A DNA stretch of 39,006 nucleotides from Acidobacteriota bacterium (GTDB taxonomy: Bacteria; Acidobacteriota; UBA4820; DSQY01): NCBI GenBank assembly GCA_021778515.1, contig JAJYCJ010000003.1:39065-78070 (forward strand). Reading direction: 5' to 3'. A program made the position numbers and the translations under genes. The notes under the pieces were generated by a model, which worked only from the letters and a program-made list of their open reading frames with translations, made no database searches and was not told where the DNA came from. Numbering within the stretch: position 1 is the stretch's first letter; every line of letters begins with the position of its first letter. This document shows positions 8,072-14,829 of the stretch, in pieces.

Positions 8072-8713
8072 CTATCTCCGTTTTGCCGCACGCCGCGGAG
8101 CTCTCCCCTCCTCCGAGGCGATCCCGTCGAAAACAACGCCGACCACGCGTTGCAGGTCTTTTTGCGTGAGTGCCAGATCGGGGTGGCACAGCTCCAGCTC
8201 CGTGGCGACGTTGAGGGCGCCGATCAGCGCCCACATCGCGTCCTCGGTCTTCGCGATCTTGAACTCCCCGGCGTTCCGGCCCTCCACGAGTCGTTTCTTG
8301 ACCCACTCCTGAAAGGCGAAGTGGACGCGGTCGGCGTCCCCGCGCGGCACCCCCTGTGGGGGGCCGTAGTAAATGGAGTTCATCACCCGGACCAGGGGGA
8401 TGCTCCGCTTGAACAGGTCGAACACCTCGCCGAAGAGCTTCTCGATGCGGTCCCGCGCTGAACCTTCAGAATGGGAGGCCCGTTCGAGGAGCTCGTCGAA
8501 CTGATCCATGGCCTGACGCATCAGGGCGTTGAAGATCCCCTCCTTGCTTCCGTAGTGGTAGTAGAGGACGGGTTTGGTGACCCCCGCGGCCTCCACGATC
8601 TCCCTGACGCTACAGGCGGCGTACCCCTTTCGATCGAAGCAGTCGATGGCCGACGCCAGCAGTCGCTCTCGGACTCCTGGATCGGGCGGCGCCTTTTCTG
8701 GCGGTTTGTTCAC
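8072..8713 (-). CDS. TetR/AcrR-family transcriptional repressor
   Basis: A 213-aa regulator, first gene of the efflux operon. The N-terminal helix-turn-helix is clear: LLASAIDCFDRKGYAACSVR, then EIVEAAGVTKPVLYYHYGSK with the family's YYHYGSKE signature. The C-terminal helical ligand-binding domain is variable. GTG at 8713 is the likely start, since AAGGGGAG lies 6 nt upstream. The alternative ATG at 8743 has no ribosome-binding site and would fall within the operator region. By family behaviour it represses its own operon until a pump substrate binds; the overlapping operator and promoter at 8746-8791 support this. Confidence 0.92.
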   Translation of the reverse strand: MNKPPEKAPPDPGVRERLLASAIDCFDRKGYAACSVREIVEAAGVTKPVLYYHYGSKEGIFNALMRQAMDQFDELLERASHSEGSARDRIEKLFGEVFDLFKRSIPLVRVMNSIYYGPPQGVPRGDADRVHFAFQEWVKKRLVEGRNAGEFKIAKTEDAMWALIGALNVATELELCHPDLALTQKDLQRVVGVVFDGIASEEGRAPRRAAKRR

Positions 8714-8745
8714 GAATCGCTCCCCTTCGGCCGACAGCCTCAACC

Positions 8746-8765
8746 CTTACCTACCTACCGGTAAG
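8746..8765. promoter_or_regulatory. candidate TetR operator
   Basis: CTTACC (8746-8751) and GGTAAG (8760-8765) form an inverted repeat around TACCTACC, including the perfect core TACCGGTA (8756-8763). The site overlaps the -10 box and the predicted start point of the tetR promoter, as expected for autorepression. Binding by this TetR is inferred from position. Confidence 0.7.
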
Positions 8766-8791
8766 TATATTCGCCTCGGCAGCGGAGTCAA
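8764..8791 (-). promoter_or_regulatory. promoter of the tetR-adaptor-RND-TolC operon
   Basis: On the minus strand TTGACT (8786-8791) and TATACT (8764-8769) are 16 bp apart. The predicted start near 8757 lies inside the palindromic operator. It gives a leader of about 45 nt to the GTG start of tetR. Confidence 0.75.
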
Positions 8792-8913
8792 GGCCGGATG
8801 TCCATACGGTCAACCCCGGCAGCAGCCGCGGGAAGAGGGGCTCATCATCGCAAACCCCGATGGTCCGGATGAGCCGGGGCTGGAGTAGAATGTGAGCTTC
8901 GGCGGAGGCAGTC

Positions 8914-9297
8914 ATGAAGCACCGAATGGGGGAGTGGGCCATGGAATTTCCGGCGGCGATCACCGTGACCGACGCCGATGGGGTCATCGTGGAGATGAAC
9001 GCCCGCTCGCTGGAGTCCTTCGCGCGAGATGGAGGGGCGGCGCTGCTCGGCACCCAGGTCCTGGACTGTCATCCCGAGCCTGCGCGCACCAAGACCGCCC
9101 GGCTTTACGAAGTGCGGCAGCCCAACCACTACACCATCAGGAAGAACGGGCGCCGCAAGATCATCCATCAGTTGCCGTGGTACCGGCAGGGGGAGTTTGC
9201 CGGATTCGTCGAAATCTCCATTCCCATTCCCGATGAGCTTCCCCATTTCGACCGGGATTCAGAGGACGAGCGGGCGGCGGCTGCGGACCGGGAATAG
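8914..9297 (+). CDS. stand-alone PAS-domain protein
   Basis: A 127-aa protein that is essentially one PAS fold. AAITVTDADGVIVEMNARS near residues 14-32 is the usual beta-strand pair of a PAS core. GGAALLGTQVLDCHPEP follows, and NHYTIRKNGRRKIIHQLPWY to GFVEISIPIPDELP forms the closing strands. No output domain (kinase, GGDEF, HTH) is attached. It could be a sensor working in trans or a simple ligand/redox-binding protein. The start has GGAGG 5 nt upstream. The next gene is a flavin oxidoreductase, 100 bp downstream on the same strand, but a functional link is unproven. Confidence 0.8.
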   Translation: MKHRMGEWAMEFPAAITVTDADGVIVEMNARSLESFARDGGAALLGTQVLDCHPEPARTKTARLYEVRQPNHYTIRKNGRRKIIHQLPWYRQGEFAGFVEISIPIPDELPHFDRDSEDERAAAADRE

Positions 9298-9397
9298 TCG
9301 CACAAGGCGCGGGCGTTGCCCACGCGGCGGCCCGCGTGGCGATGCGGGGCTGGGGCCGCGGCGGCTCAAGGCCGCGGGAGACGGGAGCGGAGGCGTC

Positions 9398-10843
9398 ATG
9401 GCGCGATACGACGCGGTCATCCTGGGGGCTGGAGCGGCGGGCCTGGCTGCGGCCAGGGGGCTGGGCAGGCTCGGTGCGCGGGTCGCCCTCGTGGAGAAGG
9501 AGGCCCTGGGCGGGGACTGCATCACGTGGGGATGCGTGCCCAGTAAAAGCTATCTGCACGTCGCCCGCATGCTCAACGAGGTGCGGTCGGTCGGACGAGT
9601 GGGGATCGACGTGGGTCCTGTCCGGTTCGACTTCTCGGCCGCGCGGCGCTACGTGGCGCAGGTCCAGGACACGCTGACCCACCAGGACACTCAGGAATTT
9701 CTCCGCAGCCAGGGCGTGGAGGTGCTCTTCGGACAGCCCCGGTTCCTGAGTCCGAACCGGATCGAGGTGGAGGGACGGGAGTTGCCCGCGCGCCACGTGG
9801 TGATCGCCACGGGGGCCCACGCCGTGGCCCCGCCCATCGAGGGGCTGGCGGAGACCGGATTTCTGGACAGCCGTTCGGCCCTTCAAATCGAAACCCTTCC
9901 ACGGTCCATGATCATCCTGGGAGGGGGACCCATCGGGACGGAATTCGCCCAGATGTTCCAGCGGATGGGAGTGTCCGTGACGGTGGTGGAATCCAACCCC
10001 TGCCTCTTGCCCCGCGAGGAGCCGGAGGCCGGCCGGTTCCTCCTGGGCATCCTGGTGAAGGAGGGTGCCCGTTTTCTCGGGGAGCGCAGGGCCGTTCGTG
10101 CGGAGAGGACCAGTGCCGGGAAAGCCCTTGTCCTCCGGGGAAAAGATGGTCGGGAGGAGACCGTCGAAGCGGAGGAGATCCTGGTGGCCACGGGCCGCGC
10201 CCCCAACGTGGAGGGCCTCGAGCTGGAGAGGGCCGAGGTCGCCTTCGACCGGCACGGGATCACCGTGGACAACACCATGCAGACGACGCGGAGGCGCGTG
10301 TGGGCCATCGGCGACTGCAACGGCCTCTACCAGTTCACCCACATGGCCGAACACGAGGCCGGAGTGTGCGTCAAGAACATCATCCGCAGCCGCCTCCTGC
10401 CCTTCCTGCTGGAGCGCATGCACTTCCGGGCCGTGGCGTGGGTCACCTTCACGGATCCCGAGGTGGCCCACTGCGGACTGACGGAGGCCGAGGCCAAGGA
10501 GCGGGGAATCAAGCACCGCGTGCTTCGCTACAATTTCGACCACCTGGACCGGGCCGTCATCGAAAACGAACCGGGCGGCGTGGCCAAGGTGATCACGGAC
10601 GGCCGTGGCCGCTTGCTGGGGGCGCACATGGTGGGGGCGCACGCGGGGGAGCTGCTCCAGGAGCTCGTGCTGGGGGTGAGGATGGGGCTCAAGGTCATGG
10701 ACATCTCGCAGACCGTGCACCCCTATCCCGCCTTCGTGCAGATGGCGAGGCGCGCCGCCAACGTCTATTACATCCAGACCATCTATGAAAATCCGCGCCG
10801 GGTTGCCCTGTTACGCTGGCTGGGCGGCTTCGGGAGGGCCTGA
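9398..10843 (+). CDS. FAD-dependent pyridine nucleotide-disulfide oxidoreductase (mercuric-reductase-like)
   Basis: A 481-aa class I flavoprotein disulfide reductase. The FAD-binding GxGxxG (ILGAGAAGLAAARG, residues 8-21) is followed by the redox-active disulfide C41-ITWG-C46 in a GGDC...GCVPSK context. The NAD(P)-binding motif IILGGGPIGTEFAQMF lies near residue 170, the second FAD contact is VWAIGDC near 300, and a C-terminal dimerisation domain ends the protein. The C-terminal catalytic HPTxxE of dihydrolipoamide and glutathione reductases is replaced by YPAFVQ (443-448). That Tyr is found in MerA-like relatives, but the Glu-to-Gln change is unusual. No N-terminal HMA domain and no C-terminal vicinal Cys pair are present, so Hg(II) reduction is not indicated. 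The physiological substrate is unknown. The ATG at 9398 is chosen by homology of the FAD motif. Confidence 0.9.
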   Translation: MARYDAVILGAGAAGLAAARGLGRLGARVALVEKEALGGDCITWGCVPSKSYLHVARMLNEVRSVGRVGIDVGPVRFDFSAARRYVAQVQDTLTHQDTQEFLRSQGVEVLFGQPRFLSPNRIEVEGRELPARHVVIATGAHAVAPPIEGLAETGFLDSRSALQIETLPRSMIILGGGPIGTEFAQMFQRMGVSVTVVESNPCLLPREEPEAGRFLLGILVKEGARFLGERRAVRAERTSAGKALVLRGKDGREETVEAEEILVATGRAPNVEGLELERAEVAFDRHGITVDNTMQTTRRRVWAIGDCNGLYQFTHMAEHEAGVCVKNIIRSRLLPFLLERMHFRAVAWVTFTDPEVAHCGLTEAEAKERGIKHRVLRYNFDHLDRAVIENEPGGVAKVITDGRGRLLGAHMVGAHAGELLQELVLGVRMGLKVMDISQTVHPYPAFVQMARRAANVYYIQTIYENPRRVALLRWLGGFGRA

Positions 10844-10849
10844 ATTCTC

Positions 10850-10870
10850 GATCGGCTGCTCAAGCCGATC
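10850..10870 (+). terminator. hairpin behind the oxidoreductase gene
   Basis: GATCGGCT (10850-10857) pairs perfectly with AGCCGATC (10863-10870) around GCTCA, 7 bp after the stop codon. There is no T run, so this is a terminator-like or mRNA-end-protecting hairpin rather than a certain intrinsic terminator. Confidence 0.5.
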
Positions 10871-10930
10871 ATCCCTGGCCCGCCAAGCCCCGGGAGCGCT
10901 CTAATCTACCGTAGCTTTTAGGGGTCGGCG

Positions 10931-10979
10931 CAGACCTTCGCGATCGAAACGGCCTTTCGCACCGTCCGCGGAGGGTCTG
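10931..10979 (+). ncRNA. candidate structured leader RNA
   Basis: CAGACCTTCGCG (10931-10942) pairs with CGCGGA and GGTCTG at 10967-10979, giving 12 bp with one bulge; a short ACGG/CCGT stem lies inside. Immediately downstream, CCTCC (10985-10989) can pair with the GGAGG (11004-11008) that forms the ribosome-binding site of the small ORF at 11015. The arrangement looks like a cis-acting leader. No known riboswitch class is recognised. Confidence 0.35.
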
Positions 10980-11014
10980 GAAAACCTCCCGAGAACCCGA
11001 AAAGGAGGAGGACC

Positions 11015-11104
11015 ATGTCGCCCATCGTTGGCCTTGGAAGGAAAGCTTTGGCGCAGGGAGCGCATCAGGCGGATGGAAAAAATCTATTGGTGGCCGTAGC
11101 TTGA
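11015..11104 (+). CDS. possible 29-aa small ORF with a strong ribosome-binding site
   Basis: ATG is preceded by AAAAGGAGGAGGACC, an excellent Shine-Dalgarno sequence with good spacing. It opens a 29-codon frame (starting MSPIVGLGRKALAQ, ending with a hydrophobic LLVAVA) closed by TGA. It could be a leader peptide, a small protein or the start of a decayed gene. The peptide matches no family I recognise. Nothing obvious follows in the next 400 bp. Confidence 0.35.
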   Translation: MSPIVGLGRKALAQGAHQADGKNLLVAVA

Positions 11105-11335
11105 TAACTGTTGAAGCAAAAGGTAGTCCGCGAGGAAGTGGAAGAAAAATTAACTTCAGGCTATGGCCCTCACAGCCGCCAAGCTCGCACGGTTTTTCTT
11201 CGTTCCGCACCACGGTTGAAAGCCGTTCCGGCTCTCGACGCCCTGCACCCGACGGAATCCAGGGAATGGTCCTCGCCATTTTCCGGCGCACCTAGGGAGG
11301 GACCGCGGCGGTCCCCCCGGGGCGATGCTTCGCAA
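11105..11335. other. non-coding stretch, no gene recognised
   Basis: No convincing reading frame is seen on either strand. There is a perfect 8-bp palindrome arm pair GGGACCGC/GCGGTCCC at about 11299-11315 and a small AGCCG-TTC-CGGCT hairpin at about 11220-11232. AT-rich patches near 11105-11160 could hold a promoter, but no paired boxes stand out. Confidence 0.5.
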
Positions 11336-11433
11336 CTTGAGATTTCTGGGGCCAGCCACAGGGGCGCCATGACCATGGAACGGAGATGAACCCGCCGCCC
11401 CTGCCAAATCTCAAGCGAAAAGGAGGGGCGGCG
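11336..11433. ncRNA. nested hairpin with a competing alternative stem
   Basis: CTTGAGATTT (11336-11345) pairs perfectly with AAATCTCAAG (11406-11415), and inside it CAGGGGCG (11359-11366) pairs with CGCCCCTG (11396-11403). The 3' inner arm CGCCGCCCCT can instead pair with AGGGGCGGCG at about 11424-11433. Two mutually exclusive folds are typical of regulatory RNAs, but also of palindromic repeat DNA. Strand and function are unknown. Confidence 0.35.
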
Positions 11434-11470
11434 AGGCGAATGGTGGTGGCCACCATCCCCGAACATAAAG

Positions 11471-11494
11471 CGGGAGGAGCTGGCGCCCCTCCCG
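11471..11494 (-). terminator. terminator-like hairpin behind the cold-shock gene
   Basis: On the minus strand CGGGAGG and CCTCCCG close a 10-nt loop and are followed by CTTTATG, 31 bp after the csp stop codon. Confidence 0.5.
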
Positions 11495-11524
11495 TCTCGT
11501 GACTTTACCCTGTGCGGAGCAGCG

Positions 11525-11731
11525 CTACTCCTGCAGCAGCTGCACCTGATCGGCCTGGGGGCCTTTGCCGCCCTCCTTGACCTCGAAGGTGACCCGGTCT
11601 CCTTCGCTCAGCTTCCGGAATCCGTTGCCGATGATCCCGCTGTAGTGGACAAAGACGTCCTTGCCCTCGTCCATCGTGATGAAGCCGTAGCCCTTCTTCT
11701 CATCGAACCACTTCACCGTACCCTTGGCCAT
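11525..11731 (-). CDS. csp: cold-shock domain protein
   Basis: A 68-aa single cold-shock domain, an RNA/ssDNA-binding OB fold acting as an RNA chaperone. It begins [22 protein letters not shown]1 is KGYGFIT and RNP2 is VFVHYSGI. The end, [10 protein letters not shown], is typical of the CspA family. The ATG at 11731 has AAGGAG 5 nt upstream, whereas an in-frame GTG two codons earlier does not. The gene is monocistronic, with its own promoter and a leader of roughly 45 nt. Whether it is cold-induced cannot be told. Confidence 0.97.
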   Translation of the reverse strand: MAKGTVKWFDEKKGYGFITMDEGKDVFVHYSGIIGNGFRKLSEGDRVTFEVKEGGKGPQADQVQLLQE

Positions 11732-11782
11732 GACCACTCCTTACAGAACGCTCCCTTCGGCGAACCGGTCACCGGAAACGAA

Positions 11783-11812
11783 AAAATAGCACCGCCGTTT
11801 TTCGGGAGTCAA
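11783..11812 (-). promoter_or_regulatory. promoter of the cold-shock gene
   Basis: On the minus strand TTGACT (11807-11812) and TATTTT (11783-11788) are separated by 18 bp, about 50 bp upstream of the start codon. Confidence 0.65.
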
Positions 11813-11862
11813 GCGGCTCCGGAGGCGGCCTGAAACGGCTCCGGTCCGCCCCCCGGGCCGCG

Positions 11863-11891
11863 TTGACAGGGCATCATCGTCGGGCTACACT
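11863..11891 (+). promoter_or_regulatory. promoter of the pyrRBC operon
   Basis: A consensus TTGACA (11863-11868) and TACACT (11886-11891) are spaced by exactly 17 bp. Transcription would begin near 11898, leaving a 5' leader of about 125 nt before pyrR, long enough for RNA-level control. Confidence 0.8.
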
Positions 11892-11923
11892 GCCCGCGCT
11901 TGGGGCATGGTCACGGGGTTGCT

Positions 11924-11953
11924 CCCTCACGGCCAGAGAGAGTTTATGTGGGG
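11924..11953 (+). promoter_or_regulatory. candidate PyrR-binding stem-loop in the pyr leader
   Basis: CCCTCAC (11924-11930) can pair with GTGGGG (11948-11953). The loop displays CCAGAGAGAG, reminiscent of the AGAGAGG-type loop recognised by PyrR in pyr leaders. No strong intrinsic terminator is seen between this element and pyrR, so control could act on translation instead. Speculative. Confidence 0.3.
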
Positions 11954-12024
11954 ATCGGTTCCAGCGGGAAGGCTCCGGTTTCTTTGAATCCCGCGTCCAT
12001 AGCCCTGCTTTTCGAGGAGTGCCG

Positions 12025-12597
12025 ATGAAGCGCAAGACTCTGTTCGATGCGGCGGGAATCCAGCGTTCCCTCGGGCGCCTCGCGCTGGAGATCACGGAGC
12101 GGCTTCAGGGGTGCGAGGGGGTGGTGCTGATCGGGATCCATCGGCGGGGTGTCCCGCTGGCCCAGCGCATCGCCCGGTTGCTCGAGAAGGCGGAAAAGGC
12201 GAGGGTCCCCGTGGGAAGCCTGGACATCAACCTCTATCGGGATGATTTCTCGACGGTGGGAGCGGCGCCCGTTCTCAGGGGAACCCAGGTGGACTTCGAC
12301 ATCGGCGCCAAGACGGTGGTCCTGGTGGACGACGTGCTCTTCACGGGCAGGACCGTGCGGGCGGCGCTGGATGCTCTCGTGGACCTCGGCCGGCCGGCGC
12401 GGGTCCAGCTCGCCGTGCTGGTGGACCGCGGACACAGGGAATTGCCCATCCAGGCTGACTACGTCGGTCTCTCTCTCAACACGCGCAGGGAGGACCACGT
12501 GGAGCTGCTCCTGAAGGAGACGGACGGGGAAGACGCCCTCATCCTGGAAAGCGCGGCGTCAGCCGCGCGAACGGGCTCGGAGGGGAAACGCCCATGA
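12025..12597 (+). CDS. pyrR: bifunctional pyr operon regulator / uracil phosphoribosyltransferase PyrR
   Basis: A 190-aa type I phosphoribosyltransferase. The PRPP-binding loop is [13 protein letters not shown] (residues 98-110). [14 protein letters not shown] near 37-50, [11 protein letters not shown] near 64-74 and [18 protein letters not shown] near 130-148 are PyrR signatures. In the family PyrR binds UMP and pyr leader RNA to shut down pyrimidine genes, and has weak uracil phosphoribosyltransferase activity. It heads the pyr operon and its stop overlaps the pyrB start in ATGA. GAGGAG precedes the ATG. A tail after about residue 175 is longer than usual and Ala-rich. Confidence 0.95.
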   Translation: MKRKTLFDAAGIQRSLGRLALEITERLQGCEGVVLIGIHRRGVPLAQRIARLLEKAEKARVPVGSLDINLYRDDFSTVGAAPVLRGTQVDFDIGAKTVVLVDDVLFTGRTVRAALDALVDLGRPARVQLAVLVDRGHRELPIQADYVGLSLNTRREDHVELLLKETDGEDALILESAASAARTGSEGKRP

Positions 12598-13532
12598 GCT
12601 TCGCGCACAAGCACCTGATGGGCATCGAGGAGCTCTCTGCCGAGGACATCGCCCTCATCCTCGACACGGCGGAGAAGATGTCGGAGGTTTCGAGGAGGCC
12701 CTTAAAGAAGGTCCCGGCCCTGCGGGGCAAACTCGTGGTCAACCTCTTCTTCGAGAACTCCACGCGCACCCGCTCCTCCTTCGAGATCGCGGAGAAACGC
12801 CTCTCGGCGGACACCCTGAATTTTTCGGCCAGCACCTCCTCCCTCCAGAAGGGCGAGACGCTGGTGGATACGGTCCTCAACCTGGAGCGCATGCAGCCCG
12901 ATTGCTACGTGATCCGCCACGCGAGCCCCGGCACCTGCCAGCTCATCCACCCGTTCACCAAGGCGGCCCTGGTCAACGCGGGCGACGGCACGCACGAGCA
13001 CCCCACGCAGGCTCTGCTGGACGCCATGACCATCCGGCAGAAGAAGGGCGATTTCAAGGGACTGGAGGTCCTCATCTGCGGCGACATCAGCCATTCCAGG
13101 GTGGTACGTTCCAACATCTTCCTCCTCAGCAAGATGGGGGCCAAGGTGACGGTCTGCGGGCCGGCGACCTTCATGCCGCCGCACCTGGAGAGCCTGGGGG
13201 TCACGGCCACGACGGACTTCGAACGCGCGCTCAGGGGCAAGGACGTGGTCATGATGCTCCGAATCCAGATGGAGCGGCAGACCAAGGGGCTCTTCCCCTC
13301 CCTGCTGGAGTACTACAAGACCTTCGGGCTTACCGAGGAGCGCCTCAGGCTGGCCGACAAACAGGTGATCGTCATGCACCCTGGCCCCATCAACCGGGGC
13401 GTCGAAATGGCCTCCGAAGTTGCGGACGGACCCAGCTCGGTGATCCTGGACCAGGTGGAGAACGGGGTGGCCGTGCGCATGGCCGTCCTCTACCTTCTTC
13501 TGGGTGGGAGCGAAGATGAAGCGACTCATTAA
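12594..13532 (+). CDS. pyrB: aspartate carbamoyltransferase, catalytic chain
   Basis: A 312-aa cytoplasmic enzyme catalysing carbamoyl phosphate + L-aspartate to N-carbamoyl-L-aspartate, the committed step of de novo pyrimidine synthesis. The carbamoyl-phosphate site STRTR is at residues 56-60 in [13 protein letters not shown]. The 80s loop [22 protein letters not shown] (134-143) and [10 protein letters not shown] (262-271) are all intact. Length fits a stand-alone catalytic chain. No pyrI regulatory chain is nearby, consistent with a class that associates with dihydroorotase (pyrC follows). Overlaps pyrR by 4 nt. Confidence 0.97.
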   Translation: MSFAHKHLMGIEELSAEDIALILDTAEKMSEVSRRPLKKVPALRGKLVVNLFFENSTRTRSSFEIAEKRLSADTLNFSASTSSLQKGETLVDTVLNLERMQPDCYVIRHASPGTCQLIHPFTKAALVNAGDGTHEHPTQALLDAMTIRQKKGDFKGLEVLICGDISHSRVVRSNIFLLSKMGAKVTVCGPATFMPPHLESLGVTATTDFERALRGKDVVMMLRIQMERQTKGLFPSLLEYYKTFGLTEERLRLADKQVIVMHPGPINRGVEMASEVADGPSSVILDQVENGVAVRMAVLYLLLGGSEDEATH

Positions 13533-14802
13533 GAACGGACGCGTGGTCGACCCGCAGTCGGGCACCGACGACACGCTGGACATCCTGCTCGATGGGGACC
13601 GGATTGCGCGCGTGGAGAAGAAGATCCCGGAAAAGGGAGCGGAGGTCTTCGACGCCACGGGTATGGTGGTGGCCCCCGGATTCATCGATATGCACGTCCA
13701 CCTCCGGGAGCCCGGATTCGAGCGCAAGGAAACCATCGCGACCGGCCTCGCGGCGGCCCTGGCGGGTGGGTTCTCGGGTGTGTGCTGCATGCCCAACACC
13801 CGTCCCGTGAACGACAACGCCTCGGTGACGCAGTACATCCTCGACAGGGCCCGATCGTGCAGTCCGGTCCGCGTCTATCCCATCGGGGCGGTCACCAAGG
13901 GCTCCAAGGGCGAGGAGTTGGCTCCGTACGCCGAGATGAGAGAGGCGGGCGTTCGGGCCGTATCCGACGACGGCCATCCCGTGGCCAGCTCCGCCGTCAT
14001 GCGCCGCGCCCTGGAATACGCGGGCTCCCTGGGCATGCTGGTCATCGACCACTGCGAGGACCTGGATCTGGTGGGCGACGGCGTCATGAACGAGGGCCCC
14101 GTGTCCGTTCGCCTTGGGCTCCACGGCATCCCCGCCGAGGCCGAATCCATCCCGGCGCGAAGGGACATCACCCTCGCGCGATTGACGGGCCAGCGGGTCC
14201 ACATCGCCCACGTCTCCACCAGGCTCGCTGTGGAGGCCATCCGCGCGGCCAAGAAGAAGCGGGTGCCGGTGACGGCGGAGGCCACCCCTCACCACTTCTC
14301 CCTCACCGAGGTGGCGGTGCTCGGCTTCGACACGAACGCCAAGATGAACCCGCCTCTCCGCGAGCAGGATGACGTGGATGCCGTGATCGAGGGGCTGGCC
14401 GACGGGACCATCGACGCCATCGTCACGGATCACGCCCCGCACGCCTATGAAGAGAAGATGGTGGAGTTCGACCGCGCTCCCAGCGGCATCATCGGTCTCC
14501 AGACCGCGGTGCCGCTGGCCCTGGACCGGCTGGTGCGCACCGATCGCATCTCCCTCAAGCGCATGGTGGATGCCTTCTCCTCGGCGCCCGCCCGGCTCCT
14601 CGGGCTGGAGGGCAAGGGCAGGATCCAGGAGGGGGCCGACGCCGACCTCACGATCTTCTCCCTCCGCAAGGAGACCTGTCTCGCCCCGGGCGACATCAAG
14701 TCGCTGAGCAAGAACAGCCCCTTCCTGGGCATGAAGCTGAAGGGGGCCGTGGTGGCCGTGATCATCGCGGGAGAGCCCTACTCCGCGGCGAAAAAGGGCT
14801 GA
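13516..14802 (+). CDS. pyrC: dihydroorotase, class I (multifunctional complex type)
   Basis: A 428-aa zinc amidohydrolase that reversibly cyclises N-carbamoyl-L-aspartate to dihydroorotate. The metal-binding HVHLREPG motif lies at residues 60-67 ([11 protein letters not shown]). [15 protein letters not shown] and the [12 protein letters not shown] loop carry the remaining ligands and the catalytic Asp. The approximately 430-aa length and these motifs indicate the class I/PyrC-AllB branch rather than the short E. coli type. The ATG at 13516 overlaps pyrB by 17 nt with GGAG upstream; an in-frame GTG at 13504 is an alternative. Class I enzymes often form complexes with PyrB. Confidence 0.96.
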   Translation: MKRLIKNGRVVDPQSGTDDTLDILLDGDRIARVEKKIPEKGAEVFDATGMVVAPGFIDMHVHLREPGFERKETIATGLAAALAGGFSGVCCMPNTRPVNDNASVTQYILDRARSCSPVRVYPIGAVTKGSKGEELAPYAEMREAGVRAVSDDGHPVASSAVMRRALEYAGSLGMLVIDHCEDLDLVGDGVMNEGPVSVRLGLHGIPAEAESIPARRDITLARLTGQRVHIAHVSTRLAVEAIRAAKKKRVPVTAEATPHHFSLTEVAVLGFDTNAKMNPPLREQDDVDAVIEGLADGTIDAIVTDHAPHAYEEKMVEFDRAPSGIIGLQTAVPLALDRLVRTDRISLKRMVDAFSSAPARLLGLEGKGRIQEGADADLTIFSLRKETCLAPGDIKSLSKNSPFLGMKLKGAVVAVIIAGEPYSAAKKG

Positions 14803-14829
14803 GGCGGGAGGCCGGGAACATCCCCGGCC

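Noticed and set aside
8055-8306. 84-residue N-terminal extension of the adaptor protein
   Set aside because: Lies in tetR coding sequence and would bury the lipoprotein signal peptide.
9320-9339. Hairpin CCACGCG/CGCGTGG between the PAS and flavoprotein genes as a terminator
   Set aside because: No T tract, very G+C-rich context where such stems arise by chance, and the two genes may well be cotranscribed.
9029-9397. 123-residue N-terminal extension of the flavoprotein
   Set aside because: Overlaps the PAS gene out of frame; the FAD motif begins a few residues after the ATG at 9398.
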